Shown: in pieces, positions 1 through 12,716 of the stretch | Numbering within the stretch: position 1 is the stretch's first letter | Layout: every line of letters begins with the position of its first letter | NCBI GenBank assembly: GCA_006176705.1 | Contig: QRFJ01002503.1 | Coordinates: 341,109 to 405,108 of the forward strand | Reading direction: 5' to 3' | Origin: Cocos nucifera | Taxonomy: Eukaryota > Streptophyta > Magnoliopsida > Arecales > Arecaceae | Length of the DNA: 64,000 nt | Notes under the pieces: generated by a model | Seen by the model: only the letters and a program-made list of their open reading frames with translations | Told to the model about the DNA's origin: nothing | The model's database searches: none | Translations under genes and position numbers: made by a program

Positions 1-1780
1 CCACACCAACATAGCAATAATGAATAAGAAATTATCACAAAATTTTATTTAAATAATCTTTATGTCAAAAAAATACTACTATCATACATAGCCTCATATC
101 ACTTAATGCAGTATATACCATGTCACATAATAATCTCAATATAACAAACATTAGATCCAATAATATTTAGGTGCTCAGCTCTGAGCTACCATGACCATGT
201 TTTTAGCCCGTGATAGGGCAACAAAGTGGCTAGTCCTGTGGACCACCACAACCACCCATGATAGGGTTATAAAGTGGCTAGTCTTGTGGACTACCATAAT
301 TGCATTTCAACTCTGTGGCAGAACATGAAGAAAGTAGCTAGCCTAAGGGACCATGGGTGCTCAACTTTGAACTATCACAATCACATTGCAAGTCTGTGGT
401 AGGGCACCAATAAAATGGCTAGTTTAAAAGATCATAAGTATTCAATCCTAAACTACTACGGTCATATTTCAAGCCCATGGTAGGATATCAATAAAGTGGC
501 TAATCCAGAGTACCATAAGTACTCGATCCTAAACTACCATGGCCACATTTCAAGTCTATGGCAGGGTACTAATAAAGTGGCTAGTGCAGAATACCACAAC
601 CTCACATTTAGTCACACAACTCAATTATGTGCTTTTAAGTATTATACTTTAAGATCATATTATTTTACCAAATTTGATGTATATGATTATCGAAATCCAC
701 CCAAGTCGAGATCAGTGATATATAATACATAACATCAAATAAGTCATGAATATATACTTAATAATTAAGTATATAATATATCACTATCAAAAATAAATGG
801 ATCGAAATCACTGATGTACAAAATAATTTTTATATAAATAGAGGATCAATGTCCAAAAATTCTTATCTCTACTATCATCCAATTGAATGCTCTAGATTTA
901 CGATCCAAGTCTCAAGAATCCTGTTTGATAGCCTCTTGTCCTAAAAATTGTTCTCTTACAAATCCAAAATTTATATTAAAAATAAAATCTATGATAAAGG
1001 AACTATCTATCTAGAACCCTCCATTGGGGTTCACTAGGGTCCACCGTAAATCCCTAGATCCCTTTTTCTCTTTGGATCTCCTAATCTGTCTAAGAGAAAA
1101 TAAATTAACTAAAATGAATAACATAAACTAGGAAAAAGAGAGAAAGGAGGGAAGACAGAAAAAGAAGAGAAGATAGAGAAGGAAGAGCACACTCTCTCTC
1201 TTCATCTTGGAAATAGGAGGTCATCCTCCCCTTCCCTCTTCTCTCCCAACCATGGCCACCGAAGGCTTTAACGCCAGCAAACCTCATAATGGCACTTGAG
1301 GCAGCAAAAAGGGGAAAATCCTATATCCGCGGTTACACAATGGAAGTCGGTGAAATGAAAAACAAGGAAAAGAAGGGGATCGAAATAAAAAACTATGTTA
1401 ATGCTCAAACCAGTGGCTGCCGGTCCAAAACTAAGCATCGGCGACGATTACAAGGCTAGAGAAAGAAAGGAAAGAGACTACATAGTCGGATGATGCCATG
1501 GGATGGATCCGGCTATCCTTTTAGAAAAATTAGGAAAGATCATAGGGGAAAACTCACGAGGTCAATGACATGGGTGATGATTTCTCAAGGAATCATGATA
1601 GAACTCAACGTAGGAGTGGATTATAGAGGAGATTTTCTAAGATCTTTAGACTAAATTTGACTCAAATTGAGTCTCTATCACTTAATTTTATCAATTTTAG
1701 GAGAGGAATAAGACTACAGTCGGGAGCCTCCTTCCTGCCTTCCACTTACTTATCGAGCACGTGATATCACATGCAAGGTC
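1..1780 (+). repeat. Repeat family A, copy A1 (LTR-like, truncated by window edge)
   Basis: This stretch is collinear with 4560-6760 (copy A2). Both have an AT-rich entry, a block of ~78-bp tandem repeats, a TATATAAATAGA motif (near 833 here, near 5391 in A2), a purine/pyrimidine-rich block, a GC-rich patch (about 1230-1500) and a tail ending near an 'agcacgtgatat' motif. A2 begins with a sequence typical of plant Gypsy LTRs, so A1 is probably the 3' two thirds of such an LTR. No coding sequence is visible. The short ORFs here do not resemble proteins. The right boundary is approximate, being where similarity to A2 fades. Confidence 0.6.
165..600 (+). repeat. ~78-bp tandem repeat array inside repeat A1
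   Basis: About five to six diverged units. Each contains a 'ctcagctctgagctacca'-like start, then 'agcccgtgatagggca' and 'aaagtggctag'. The same array type occurs at 4740-5160. The 78-residue ORF at 496-732 is a by-product of this array. Confidence 0.75.
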
Positions 1781-3523
1781 CTCCACAGTCCCAATCCATG
1801 CATGAATCGATTATCTGTCTATAGGTTGTTCAACTGTTAGTCACCCTTAATAAAATTATTTGTGAAGGCCTTCTAACTTCTCCATTGTAAGGTTGTTCAG
1901 AAGGAGTTTGGATTGTTTCTTTTGCACAAAAAAATGATAGATTTTTTTCTTTTATTTTTTTCTTTTTCTCTCCACATCAACCATCGGATTGCATTATGCA
2001 TGGATTTTAAAGCACTTTAATCTTTTCTTCCATCTATTTGTATAGATCTCAAAGCAGATATTACGTAATCTAATGATTGACATCATGAAAGAAGAGGAAT
2101 CATTCTTTGGTGCGAAACATACAACATGAACCTGTTCAAAAGGCAATAATATTTTTTCTATATTTTTGAGTATATTATCCTGTGTCTTTGCTGCTCTCTA
2201 TCTCTCTTTGGTATAATTCATGACTATTTGTTTGGATATTTCATTGGAATTGGATTGAAAATTCTGCAAGATTTATGGATTAGCTATCCATTTAAGCATA
2301 GCCCCGTATCAACTAAATATAATCCGACCTAAATCCCATGGAAAGAAAAAAAAAATATTCATATAGATTTTTTTTCCTATAGCCTAAAGAGTATGATTTG
2401 GGCAGGATGTGGATAGTACAGGTCAGATTCCTATATAGGATTTTCAGCCAAATCATATAAGAATATACAAATATGCACCTCTAAATGTTTCATGGTTTTG
2501 TTCTCCTTGTATTCGTTAATGTTAAAAACTAATTAGGCTAATAGGTTAGTTCACCCCACAGAGAACAATAGTTTTCTATTGGAGCAGGATCCTTTTACGG
2601 CAAATGATGAGATTTGTGCCCAAAGATATTACAAGGTTGCAAGACGTCCATTAAAAAGTGACTAATATTTTCCATGAATCATTCTAAAATTTCCAGCGGA
2701 AGCAGTTCCCTGCTCCGGTAAACAATCTTTGCGTTCCCTAGATACCTGATCTATATACTTCACCAGGTAAACGACCATCCCATTGATGAAGGATGCACCG
2801 CTACTGCAGGCTAGCTTAGGTACTTGAATATTTAGACTTTGTGATTATTCTTTCTTTTGGCATGGCTTTCTAGTCTCATATAACCTTTTGCTCACGCCTT
2901 TGTAAGCATTAAATATGAGGCCACCAAAGCATGCCAGCCATGTCTATATGCATCAGGCTTTGACCAGTGGAAATGCTTCCAAGGCCTGCTGCTGATTTAT
3001 CTCCAATCCATTGTCTCTGACAACATACATAAGATCACTGCATTGTATGATTCCATGTAATAATGCTCGTCGAGAGTTGGTAACTGAGAACATTTGGTAC
3101 TCGGATGCCAACTAAGAAGGTTACAGTGCAACTCGTAAGTGTCACATTTAGAAGTCCACTAAATTCTGGATTATTCTAGATTGGAGCTCGTTACTTTTAC
3201 CCTGGACCACGTGGGTACTTCTCATGGTGTTCATATTGCCAACAGAAAATCGGCTCTTGTGGCCCTACTTTCCAAGCGGATCACACATCCCATTTCAAGA
3301 ATTTGGACGGAATCTGCAAGTCATTTGGTTGTCCAAGAGCCACCAAAGTTGACCAAACAAACTTTTCCCTCCGGTCTAAAAGACCTCATCAGCTTCCGCG
3401 AAGGCTGCGCACTTTTTTTCGGGGGGTGGGGGGGGTAAAGGAAGCCTGCGTGTTTGGATTTGCTAACGAGCATGGCACACGGCCGGAACACATGGTCCTT
3501 GTGGAAGCAATCGGTCAAATCAC
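1781..3523. other. Intergenic, no gene recognised
   Basis: The sequence is AT-rich and unique-looking, with a less AT-rich patch at 3180-3520 that includes a G-run near 3420-3435. Short ORFs at 3181-3539 overlap on both strands, have no recognisable domain and look fortuitous. I see no element termini here. Confidence 0.5.
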
Positions 3524-3852
3524 GGGGATGTTTGGTTAGGAAGGAAGTATAGACTTCCCAATAGAAACAAGAATAAGTTACTCTAGTTCCAATTGTATGA
3601 TTGGAAAAGGTTTCATTTTCATTCTAATTTTGAGAAGAACTATAAATGTCCTAAAACCTCAAAATTTGATTTCTGTTCTTTCTTAGTATTTAAATTTATT
3701 TTAATTTTAATTTTAATTACAAATTAAATACATCAAGAGACATAGTTATTTTAATTTTAATTTTAATTTATTTTAATTTTTATTTTAATTCTAATTTTGA
3801 TTACGATCATAAATTAAATACATCCTACGTTTCTTTTGTCAAACACCACCCC
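3524..3852. mobile_element. Possible MITE (hAT- or Harbinger-like)
   Basis: The left end 'ggggatgtttggtt' and the complement of the right end 'ggggtggtgtttgaca' are similar imperfect terminal inverted repeats, of the GGG-TGTTTGG type common in plant MITEs. The interior (3680-3810) is a run of TTTTAA-type hexamers. There is no coding capacity. I could not find a convincing target-site duplication, so the class is uncertain. Confidence 0.35.
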
Positions 3853-4151
3853 ATTAGTTTCGACAAAAACCATTGTTTGCACAAGATTTAGCTCTTTGTT
3901 TGAATTTACAAAACTAAGACAACCTGCCAATTATATATATAATGGGCAATCAGCCATTTGTATGGATTTTTTGTTGTGATTCTAATGCAAGTACTAACCC
4001 ATATCTATAAATGTAATTTAAAGATGATAAGAAACCTTGCCCTCAGGGATGTAATGCAACTCAAGTTGCATGCAACTATAACTAAATGTAATTGAGCCTC
4101 ATATAATTGAATTTACTCTGTTTGAAAGGCTATTGGTGATACTGTAAGCTC

Positions 4152-4176
4152 AAAAAAAAAAAAAAAAAAAAAAAAA
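4152..4176 (+). repeat. Poly-A tract (25 A)
   Basis: Uninterrupted run of A, 48 bases left of repeat A2. It may be a retroposon tail, but no retroposon body is recognisable upstream. Confidence 0.9.
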
Positions 4177-4739
4177 TTTAACTAGATGAAATTGTAAGCA
4201 ACATAGTCATAGAGGGTTAAACCTATCATGCCCCAAATCCGCCATTCGAGTCGGATACGTGATGACCGCACACTTCTTAGGATAAGATCCTAAAGAATAG
4301 GCAAGGCCCTAAAATTTATTACAACCTCAAATATCTCATGGACATTATCGATCTCAATTCAAAATAAATAATTCTATATTAACAAATATCAAACCATATA
4401 CAATTTATAAGACTCAGTCATCCAACTGATATTACTAATATTCTATCTAATCAATCCTTTTAAATAATAATCCCAATCTTAGTCAAGTACAAATATTCTG
4501 TTACCTAAAAAAGAAAAAAGGTAGGAGAAGATTGTAAGCTTTACAGTCTGGTAAGAATCTCTCTTACCAACACTAATATAATAATAATAAATGAGAAAAT
4601 AATAATAATTATTACTCATATAAATCATATGCCAAAAGATACCATAATTAATAAAACATGCAAAGTAAATATATCATTTTGTGTAATGAGTTACATCATA
4701 TAATTATCTAAAATCAACATACATTGAATCCAATCATAT

Positions 4740-5160
4740 CAAGGTGTTGGGCTCTAAATTACCACAACCATGTTTTCTGCCCATAGTAGGGCATCAATAC
4801 CTTAGCTAGTCATATTGTAATCTATCACAACCATGTTTTCAGTCTATGGTGGAGCACCAATATTATGGCTAGTTTTGTGAACTACCATAACTTTATTTTC
4901 AGCCTGTGATAGGGCACTAACCGTGGCTATTCCAAGGACCACAAGCGCACAACCCCAACTATCACAATCACGTTTACAACCCATGGTGAGGCATTAATAA
5001 TGCCAGTCATGGAGACCATAACTGCTCAACTCTGAGCTACCATTATCATATTTCTAGCCATGGTAGGGCACTAATACAATAGCTACTCCTATATACTACC
5101 ACAACTATATATCCAGCCTGTGGCAGGATATCAACAATATGGCTAGCCTAGAGTATTACA
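4740..5160 (+). repeat. ~78-bp tandem repeat array inside repeat A2
   Basis: The same unit type as at 165-600, with 'agcctgtgatagggca' and 'atggctagtc' elements repeated about five times. The units have diverged from each other. Confidence 0.7.
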
Positions 5161-6126
5161 ATCCTATATACAATCATATAACTCAATTATAAGCTTATTA
5201 GGTATTGTAATTTAAAATTTTATTTTGTTTCAAAACTTGATGCATATGATTTTCAAAATCAAGCTAAGTCAATACCAGTGATATGCATACATAACTTCAT
5301 ATAGAATCATACATATACTTAATAAATAAGTATATGGCATATAACTATCAAAATCATATAAATTAAATCATCGATGCGCAAAATAATTTTTATATAAATA
5401 GATAATTAATATTTAGAAATTCTTATCTTTATTGATGATAAACTCTAGAACATGATTTATCAATCCACAACTAACATGTCCACTCAACGATATAATTCCA
5501 ACACATACTCAATCAACCATCAACCTAAAAAAAATAACTTACCATTAAATTTTTATTTTTAAAGCTCTAATATCCAAAATACTTTTAATCCTAAATTTTT
5601 TTGATTCTATATAGAATGTGACTAGTTAATAATAAAGATCTAAAAATTTATCTTGATTTAGGGTTCGGAGTACAAATCCTCTTGCCCAACATCTTCTTAT
5701 CAAATCAATCGCATCACAAAGACTAATGCTCATCATGGAACAAGATTGATACGAGGAGGATGAGACTAGTTGGATATCAACATCTAATAATTCTAATCAA
5801 TCAGAATAGTATAGTTAAATTCTTTAGATCAATAAATAAATTATCCAATCAGGTAAGGGTAACAAGTTAGATTATTGATGATGAGTCCATAAATATTCAA
5901 AAAAAATCTGGATAATGACAACAAGTTAGATGGTCACTTGCAATACCATTCTAGGGTCCAGCCAATTGATTTGGATTATTAAATATCTAGATTCTCCACT
6001 GATCTATAAGATTTTTAGAGAGAGAAATCCATGAAGAGAAAAAATTTTAGAGAAAAAAATAGAGAGAAGTTTATAGAGAGAGAAAGTGGAGAGAGAAGGT
6101 AGAGAGAGTAGAGGGGGAAGAGAGAT

Positions 6127-6153
6127 TTCTCTCTCTCTCTCTCTCTCTCTCTT
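6127..6153 (+). repeat. (CT)n microsatellite
   Basis: Uninterrupted CT dinucleotide run within the pyrimidine-rich part of repeat A2. Confidence 0.9.
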
Positions 6154-6834
6154 TCTTCTTCCTTTTCTTTACTTTACTTTACCTTTCTTTTCTTTTTTTC
6201 CTCGTTTTCTTGTTTCTTCTTCTTCGTGGAAATAAAAGAAGGGAAAAGGGCTTTATGCTACCCGTCCCTATGGCGGCGACCCCAGATATGACCCTCCTCC
6301 CCATGCTGGCAAATCCCGACCCTTGATCATCTGGGCACAGCCCATGTCTGACAATGGCAATTAGTACAGTGAAAGAAGAGAAGAAAAAAATAAAATAGGA
6401 GACGCTGATCTACTATGAAATCTAGTAACTTGCTGGCGCTATCCTAGGTGGTGATGTATGCCACTGGACCAAGAGAAAGGGAAGGAAGCTGTGGGATCCT
6501 CACCTTGTCTCCAGCAAGATATCAATGAAAATTTATCGAGCAGCACTCGATGAAGCCCACAAGAAATTAGTGCTCGTCAGTGATTGATCGTCTTTGAGAT
6601 GAGGTGACTAGAGAGGGGAGGATATCCCTTCTTATAAACTCAAGAATCTTAATATTTAGCATGCCCTAGGATCTTGTTCCCACATAAAAATGGAGAAGAG
6701 AAAGACTCTTGTCTGGAGTCTTCTTTCCTCCTACTTCATGTGCATAGCACGTAATATTTCAAAAATATTTTTTTGTTTTTTTTTTGCTTTAAAATTTATG
6801 TGAAAAATTAAAAAAATCTGTACAAAACCTCCAC

Positions 6835-8074
6835 TTGGTATTATTATAAAATTATACTTTTGAACTTAAGTTATTTGACACAATTGTGTCATAGTAATTT
6901 TGTATTTACCAATAATCACTCCAAATTCTCCCATAATTAATGTGTGATATTAAAATCTCAAAACTAAAATTAGAACTGCAAGGAAAAAAAAGGATCCTAT
7001 ATGGAACTAAAGTCAGGCCGTTATGTTTATTCTTAACAAAATAATTAATAATCGATACAACATGATACAAAGAAAATAATCTTTGCAAGATTGTTATCTG
7101 TCATCATAAAACATAATAGATGCCAACAACAGGAAGATATTATAGCTTATCTTATTGCTCATCAATGAAAAGATTATTTTTAATGGCTAATAATTAAATG
7201 TTATTAATTTAGATATGAGCAAAATGTCAAATGATTATGATAATGTAAAGATCGTTACTTAAATTTTACAAAGCACAGGTTTACTACAGATTTTATCTAA
7301 GATAAACATATGATGTGGTATGCCTTTTTGCAACAAAAGTAATTAGAGAAAAGGAAAACAAATGACAAATTATGATAAGATACCTCTTGCTTTATATCCT
7401 ATGTGAACCAAGAAAAACATTACAATGTATTCCCAAAATAACACACTGGCTTCATTTTAAAAAATAGAATAATACAAAATACAATGGAAAGGGAAGAAAA
7501 AGGGTCTCTCGAACCCCTCCAATTTCCCAAAAAAATTCCAAAAATCCAAGTTGGATCTTCTCCTTCGCTGGCACCAATTGCCCTATCCTTGGTCTCTATT
7601 GTTTAATGTCCGCTCCCAGTAATGCTTTGGGTTTGGAACTCCTCTTTCTTCGCCCTGTTAACACGAGTTTTTGACGATCGAAAGAAATTGAGGGAGGTTG
7701 ATGCATATCGAATGGACTTTGTCCGCATCGAAGTTTGGTAGGACAATGTGGAGGGAAGTGTGGGTTGACAATGTAAAAGAAGTTTTTTTTGTTATTGGTG
7801 TAAAAAATCGGACTTATGTGCCCAATTTCAGTAAAAAAGAAAAAAATAGAGACTATTTTATAAAGTATGTTTCCTCCTCCATACCCTTTGAATTGTGTTA
7901 GATATCCCAAGTCTACCACCTCCGTGAAGCATGGATGCTGGGAACATGCAACAAAAACCTAAATATCCACTAACTCATTTTTCTAGATTCAATTTATATA
8001 GTTTTTTTAAAAAAAATTAAAATATAATTATTTAAATTAAATATTTAAAAATATTATTTAGAAAACTAAATATC
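6835..8074. other. Intergenic, no gene recognised
   Basis: AT-rich DNA. The opposing ORFs at 7596-7919 and 7698-7901 have no recognisable domain. The last ~100 bases (7980-8075) are almost pure A/T and end sharply where the GC-rich upstream region of the receptor kinase begins. Confidence 0.5.
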
Positions 8075-8151
8075 TAATCACCAAGGAAAGCGCCCTGACT
8101 CACGTCATTCGACTGTACGCTGTAATCTGCATATCTTTCTCGCGCTCGCAT

Positions 8152-8319
8152 TATATCTTCCGCGGGAAAGATTGACAAACCTTCTTTCGTGACCTGAACC
8201 GTTGGATCACGCAATAGCGGCTTCGAGCTCCGTGCAGGCGGATGGGAGAAAGATTTATGCTGGTCTATCTCGATCCAACGGTTGACGTCGCGAAAGATCA
8301 ATCTTTCGCGCGAAAGATA
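8152..8319. promoter_or_regulatory. Imperfect inverted repeat upstream of the receptor kinase
   Basis: The arms 8152-8208 and 8272-8319 are inverted copies with mismatches. Both contain a CCGTTGGATC / GATCCAACGG core and 'ctttcg/cgaaag' runs. The right arm holds a perfect 10-bp dyad, CGCGAAAGAT-CA-ATCTTTCGCG (8289-8310). A TGACGTC motif lies at 8283-8289 and TTGAC cores occur at about 8172, 8282 and 8413. TGACG and TTGAC are known binding cores of TGA-bZIP and WRKY factors, which often act on defence kinases. A regulatory role here is inference, and a degenerate MITE could give the same symmetry. Confidence 0.5.
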
Positions 8320-8513
8320 CAACCAGAACGCGACAACATAAGCGCGCCATTTCGCTCTGACCGTCCAACCACTGCTCGGGTTCCACCTGTCCTTCAAACG
8401 TGCCGTTTTAGACTTGACGGTTACCTCCGTTCGCATCCTGTCTCCGTTGCCCGATCGTATCATCATTTCTGTCTCTGGGAGTTCTCACCGCAGCCATAGG
8501 GCATCCATTCGCT

Positions 8514-11500
8514 ATGTTCCCTTCTCTCCCCTCCTCTTCCCCGCTGTTCCCGCTATGCCTTCTGCTCTTCTTCTTCCTCCTCAACCACTCCCCTCCAGCC
8601 GCCGCCGACGTCCTCGACCAAAAATGCGGCAGTACCGGAAACTACACCACCAACAGCACATACGCTTCCAACCTCAACCGCCTCCTCACCTACCTCGACA
8701 ACAACACTTCTCTCTCCGGTGGCTTCTCCAACTTCACCGTCGGTCAGATCCCCAACCAAATCTACGGCCTCGCCCTCTGCCGCGGCGACACCAACGCCTC
8801 CACCTGCCGCTCCTGCCTCGACAACGCCATCCAGGACGCCCCCAATCTCTGCCCCTACGCCAAAAGCGCCATCGTCTGGTACGACTACTGCCTCCTCCAC
8901 TACTCCAACCAGCGCTTTCTCTCGACCATCGATACCTCGGACGAGATCGAGATGTATAACACCAGCAACATAACCGACCCCAGCCTGTTCGACAAGCTTG
9001 TCAGCGTGCTCATGGGCAGGATAGTCGACTGGGCTGCCACAAACTCGACCGAGATGTTCGCGACCGGGGAGATGTTGAACTCCACGAACTCTCCTTTTCC
9101 GACGATATATGGGCTGGCGCAGTGCACTCGGGACCTGTCGAGGAGCCAGTGCCGGCAGTGCCTTAGCGGCATGCTTGACCCGCTACCCTCCGTGTTTAAG
9201 GGGAAGCAGGGAGCGAGGGTGCTTGGAGGGAGCTGCAATTATAGGTACGAGATATACTCCTTCTATGAAGGGGCACCGACGCTAAGGCTTCAGTCGTCGC
9301 CAGAGGCAGCACCAGAACCGGCCCCACTAGCGCCTCCCCTTATTACTCGGACCGGAAAAGAAGGTAAGGGGGATAAGATTGTTATTTCTAGCACTCGTTA
9401 AAATTATAATAGCCTAGAGTTCAGTTTATGAACTACCTATCCATTCTTGGTTTCAGAACCATGACTTAATCTGCAAATAGATCAGTCTTTCCGGGTCTAC
9501 CGTTTAATATTTCAGGTTTTCTTATCCATTTATTGTCCTATCAATTTGAGTCATAAATGCATCTTTCTACATAATTTAATTGATATGATTAACTTTGCCC
9601 TTGCCTGTTTTCTATTGCTTGCAATGCCATAAATTCGGAATTCTGTCAGTAAAAAAAAAAAAATAAATGGACATGTTTTGTTATTTATTGAGATGTTTAG
9701 ATCCAGCATGTGTTACAACTGAACTTTTGGAATGTGTGATTCATTAGTTTATGTGTTTTCCAATAAAAAACAGAGTTTGATTATTTGCAATGAAATTCTT
9801 AGATCGATTTTGGTCTCCTTCAATTCCTTGGCAGTTTTCTGAATCTTTAGTCACATGATTATTCTGAAAGTATTACATATATGCCTTTTAAAATTTTTAC
9901 TGGGATTCAATCTTCTGAAATGTTTCTCATTCAATGGGTCGTCGCATGCCTGTTCGATTTCCCACGAAAGGAGACCTTTCCGTCTGGTATCTAAACAACT
10001 AGCCCACCTGAAAACGATACCACTGCCATCTTTCTCAACAGTCTGGTCAGTCCGTCATCAATCTATCAATAAAAAATTACTCATGGCAAAACAAAACCAA
10101 TTCTAGATGAGATGAGGGCCAAGATCTTCTCAGCAGCACCCTTTTGACGCATTTAGCTCCAAAGTCCTTTGGTAAACTAACCAAATATAAACCATTAATA
10201 TCAGACAATCAGACGATTGAAGTCTTCCACAACGATTGAAGTCTTCCACAACCTCACGAGTGTCTTTTTTCCTTTGGTTCCGCATAGTTTAATAACATGA
10301 TAAAATTCCAAGAAATGGCCCTATCCACTGGACTAAAATATTAGCATGTAGTCAAAACAGGGATTTCTTTTCCCACTGCTTTTCCTATCACGATTCATGT
10401 TCTTGCGACCACACGGTAGAAACGGAAGACATTAAATTGTGTATAGAATGAGTTGGGAGATAAAGAAAAGGGGCTATTTTTAATGTGCCCACAACCAACA
10501 AGCTATCTCAATCTCGTCCCTAAACTGAAGGGAGCAAAACAGAGTCTGAATCTGGAGAGCAACCACTTAATCCCTCATGGTTTTGGAAATCACTTTGCCC
10601 TGTACGGTAAGAGGGGAGGTGGGGGGGGAGGGTAACCAAGCCCATAAAAAACTGAAGTTCCGAAGAATAAGAATCTTAGATGTGTATTAAAACCTTAGGG
10701 AGTTCTCCTTCGTTATTAAGGATTAATCTAGAAATACATATATTCTTGGTTGATCATGAATAAAATTTGAAGTCGCGTGACTTAAGCTAACAGGTAAAGA
10801 TCAACTTTTCCTTGTTGACCTGCTATATAAAAAGGCAACAATTTTATATAAGCAATACAGCGAGGCACTAATGATAAATGCTGTAATATACGTGTTATTT
10901 CCACAAACCGGCCAAAGTGGCCATCTTTTTCTTTAAAGTATGGAAGGTAATGCCAACCAGCACCAGTTTATTCTGGTTTGATCAAACAGAGTTTACACTG
11001 TCATGAGTACACCAAATTAACACTGCCATAGTTTTATCAAAAAGAATAAAAAAAAACACTCCCCTAGGATCACTTTCTGATTAATAACCGTTGGGCAAGA
11101 GAAGAAAAACTTGTATTCTTCTTAAATGGCAATCCCTTCTTTAAACTGTATTTCTGCTTCACACCTGATTCACTTACCAGAGGCACTCCAGTCAGCAAGC
11201 TTGCAAAATTACAACCATATGGTTTATAGAATAATTATTAATAAAATCTTTCTCACAATCCGTTGTTCTCAATTTCCATAGGTGCCATAAATATTTATAA
11301 CACGCAACAAAGATGCACTAATATGCTGTATGCCTTAACCAACAGCTCCATGTTTCGATATCATCAATGTAGCATGTTTGATTTAGAAATACAGATAAAA
11401 TTGGTCATTTATCAATGCAGGAAAGAAAAATGTCACCGGCATGGTCCTTGCGATTACTATACCTCTAGTTGCTGCATTCTTTCTGATCTCCTTAATTTGC

Positions 11501-12680
11501 ATTTGCTTCTGGAGGAGGAGGAAGCCAGTTGTAAGATTGCCCTGTAAGTAACCCATGAATTAAATGCTTTCTTTACACAAAATATCCAGCTCTTTTCTTT
11601 AAGTTTTGGTTAGAGTCTCAGTAAAATCTACCGAGATTGGAAAGGATTAAATATTAGGTGAAGTTACTGCAGGAGTTAGACCAGAAAAGTTTACTATAAG
11701 CAATAAGTCATGCGTTGTTTGATTATTGATTTCAATGGCCATCAATGAGCCAGTAAAGCTAGAGCAGACTTGGTTTCATTGAGCAAAATTATTTATTTTT
11801 AGTCCAATTATCTCATCTTGTTATCCTTATTCCAGACATAAGATTCAGTAAGAAAATGTTTGACAATATATAGTTTCAAAACTCTGTTCTCTTTCAGTGG
11901 ATGGGACTCGCCCAGAAGAGATTGCAAATGTTGAGTCCCTGTTACTTGATATATCTACACTACGAGCTGCGACAGCTCACTTCTCTGAAGAGAACAAACT
12001 TGGAGAAGGTGGCTTTGGTGCAGTTTACAAGGTATGTTGAAAGCCTGTTGTGTAAACTTCTTTAAATCTAATCTTAATAGACTTGTCCTCCAAAATAAAG
12101 ATTTATCACATGTAATTTTTATTTTCTTTATCCTGATCAGTTATATTTATATATTTATTTATTTATTTATTTTCTGGTTCTAGTTATGTCCTGTTAATCT
12201 TGTAATTCTGTATAGGGACTGCTACCTGATGGACGAGAAATAGCAGTGAAGAGGTTATCAACTAGTTCATCACAAGGATTTGGAGAGCTGAGAAATGAGC
12301 TAGTTTTAGTGGCTAAGCTCCAGCATAGGAATCTTGTAAGGCTTCTGGGTGTTTGCATGGAAGAACAAGAGAAGTTGCTTGTTTACGAATATCTGCCAAA
12401 CAGAAGCCTGGATACCATTCTCTTCGGTATAAATTCATCTTCCACAAAAATCTGGCTGACCCTCTTTAGAAACCTCTTTAATATAGTAGATCTATAAGTA
12501 ATATTAATACTGAATCTAGAAATTTGATGTTTGTTTATATATATTCTCTCCTCTTCCAATTAAATCTAGAATTTGCATTTCTCGCTTAACCCTTCTTGTT
12601 AGTTTCGAAGAAACAAATGTCCAACCGCCTTACATTCAAAAATGGACTTATTCTATAATGTGTGACCTTAATTGACTATC

Positions 12681-12716
<36 letters not shown>

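Larger units (their letters stand above)
4224..6834 (+). repeat. Repeat family A, copy A2 (probable solo Gypsy-type LTR)
   Basis: It starts 'tatcatgccccaaatccgcc', resembling the TGTCATGCCCC start of many plant Gypsy LTRs, and ends near 'acctccacttggtatta', where 'tggtat' may be a degraded primer-binding site. Inside are a ~78-bp tandem array (4740-5160), a TATATAAATAGA motif (5391), a (CT)n run and a GC-rich patch (6260-6560). No gag-pol sequence adjoins it, so it is either a solo LTR or the edge of an eroded element. It is collinear with A1, and an inverted piece lies at 29650-30576. Boundaries are approximate. Confidence 0.55.

Noticed and set aside
3181..3539. Overlapping ORFs on both strands near a G-run
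   Set aside because: No domain, no start context or splice structure, and the frames are equally open on opposite strands.
8414..8959. 181-aa ORF overlapping the kinase start
   Set aside because: Out-of-frame shadow of the GC-rich exon 1. The in-frame product has a signal peptide and DUF26 cysteines.
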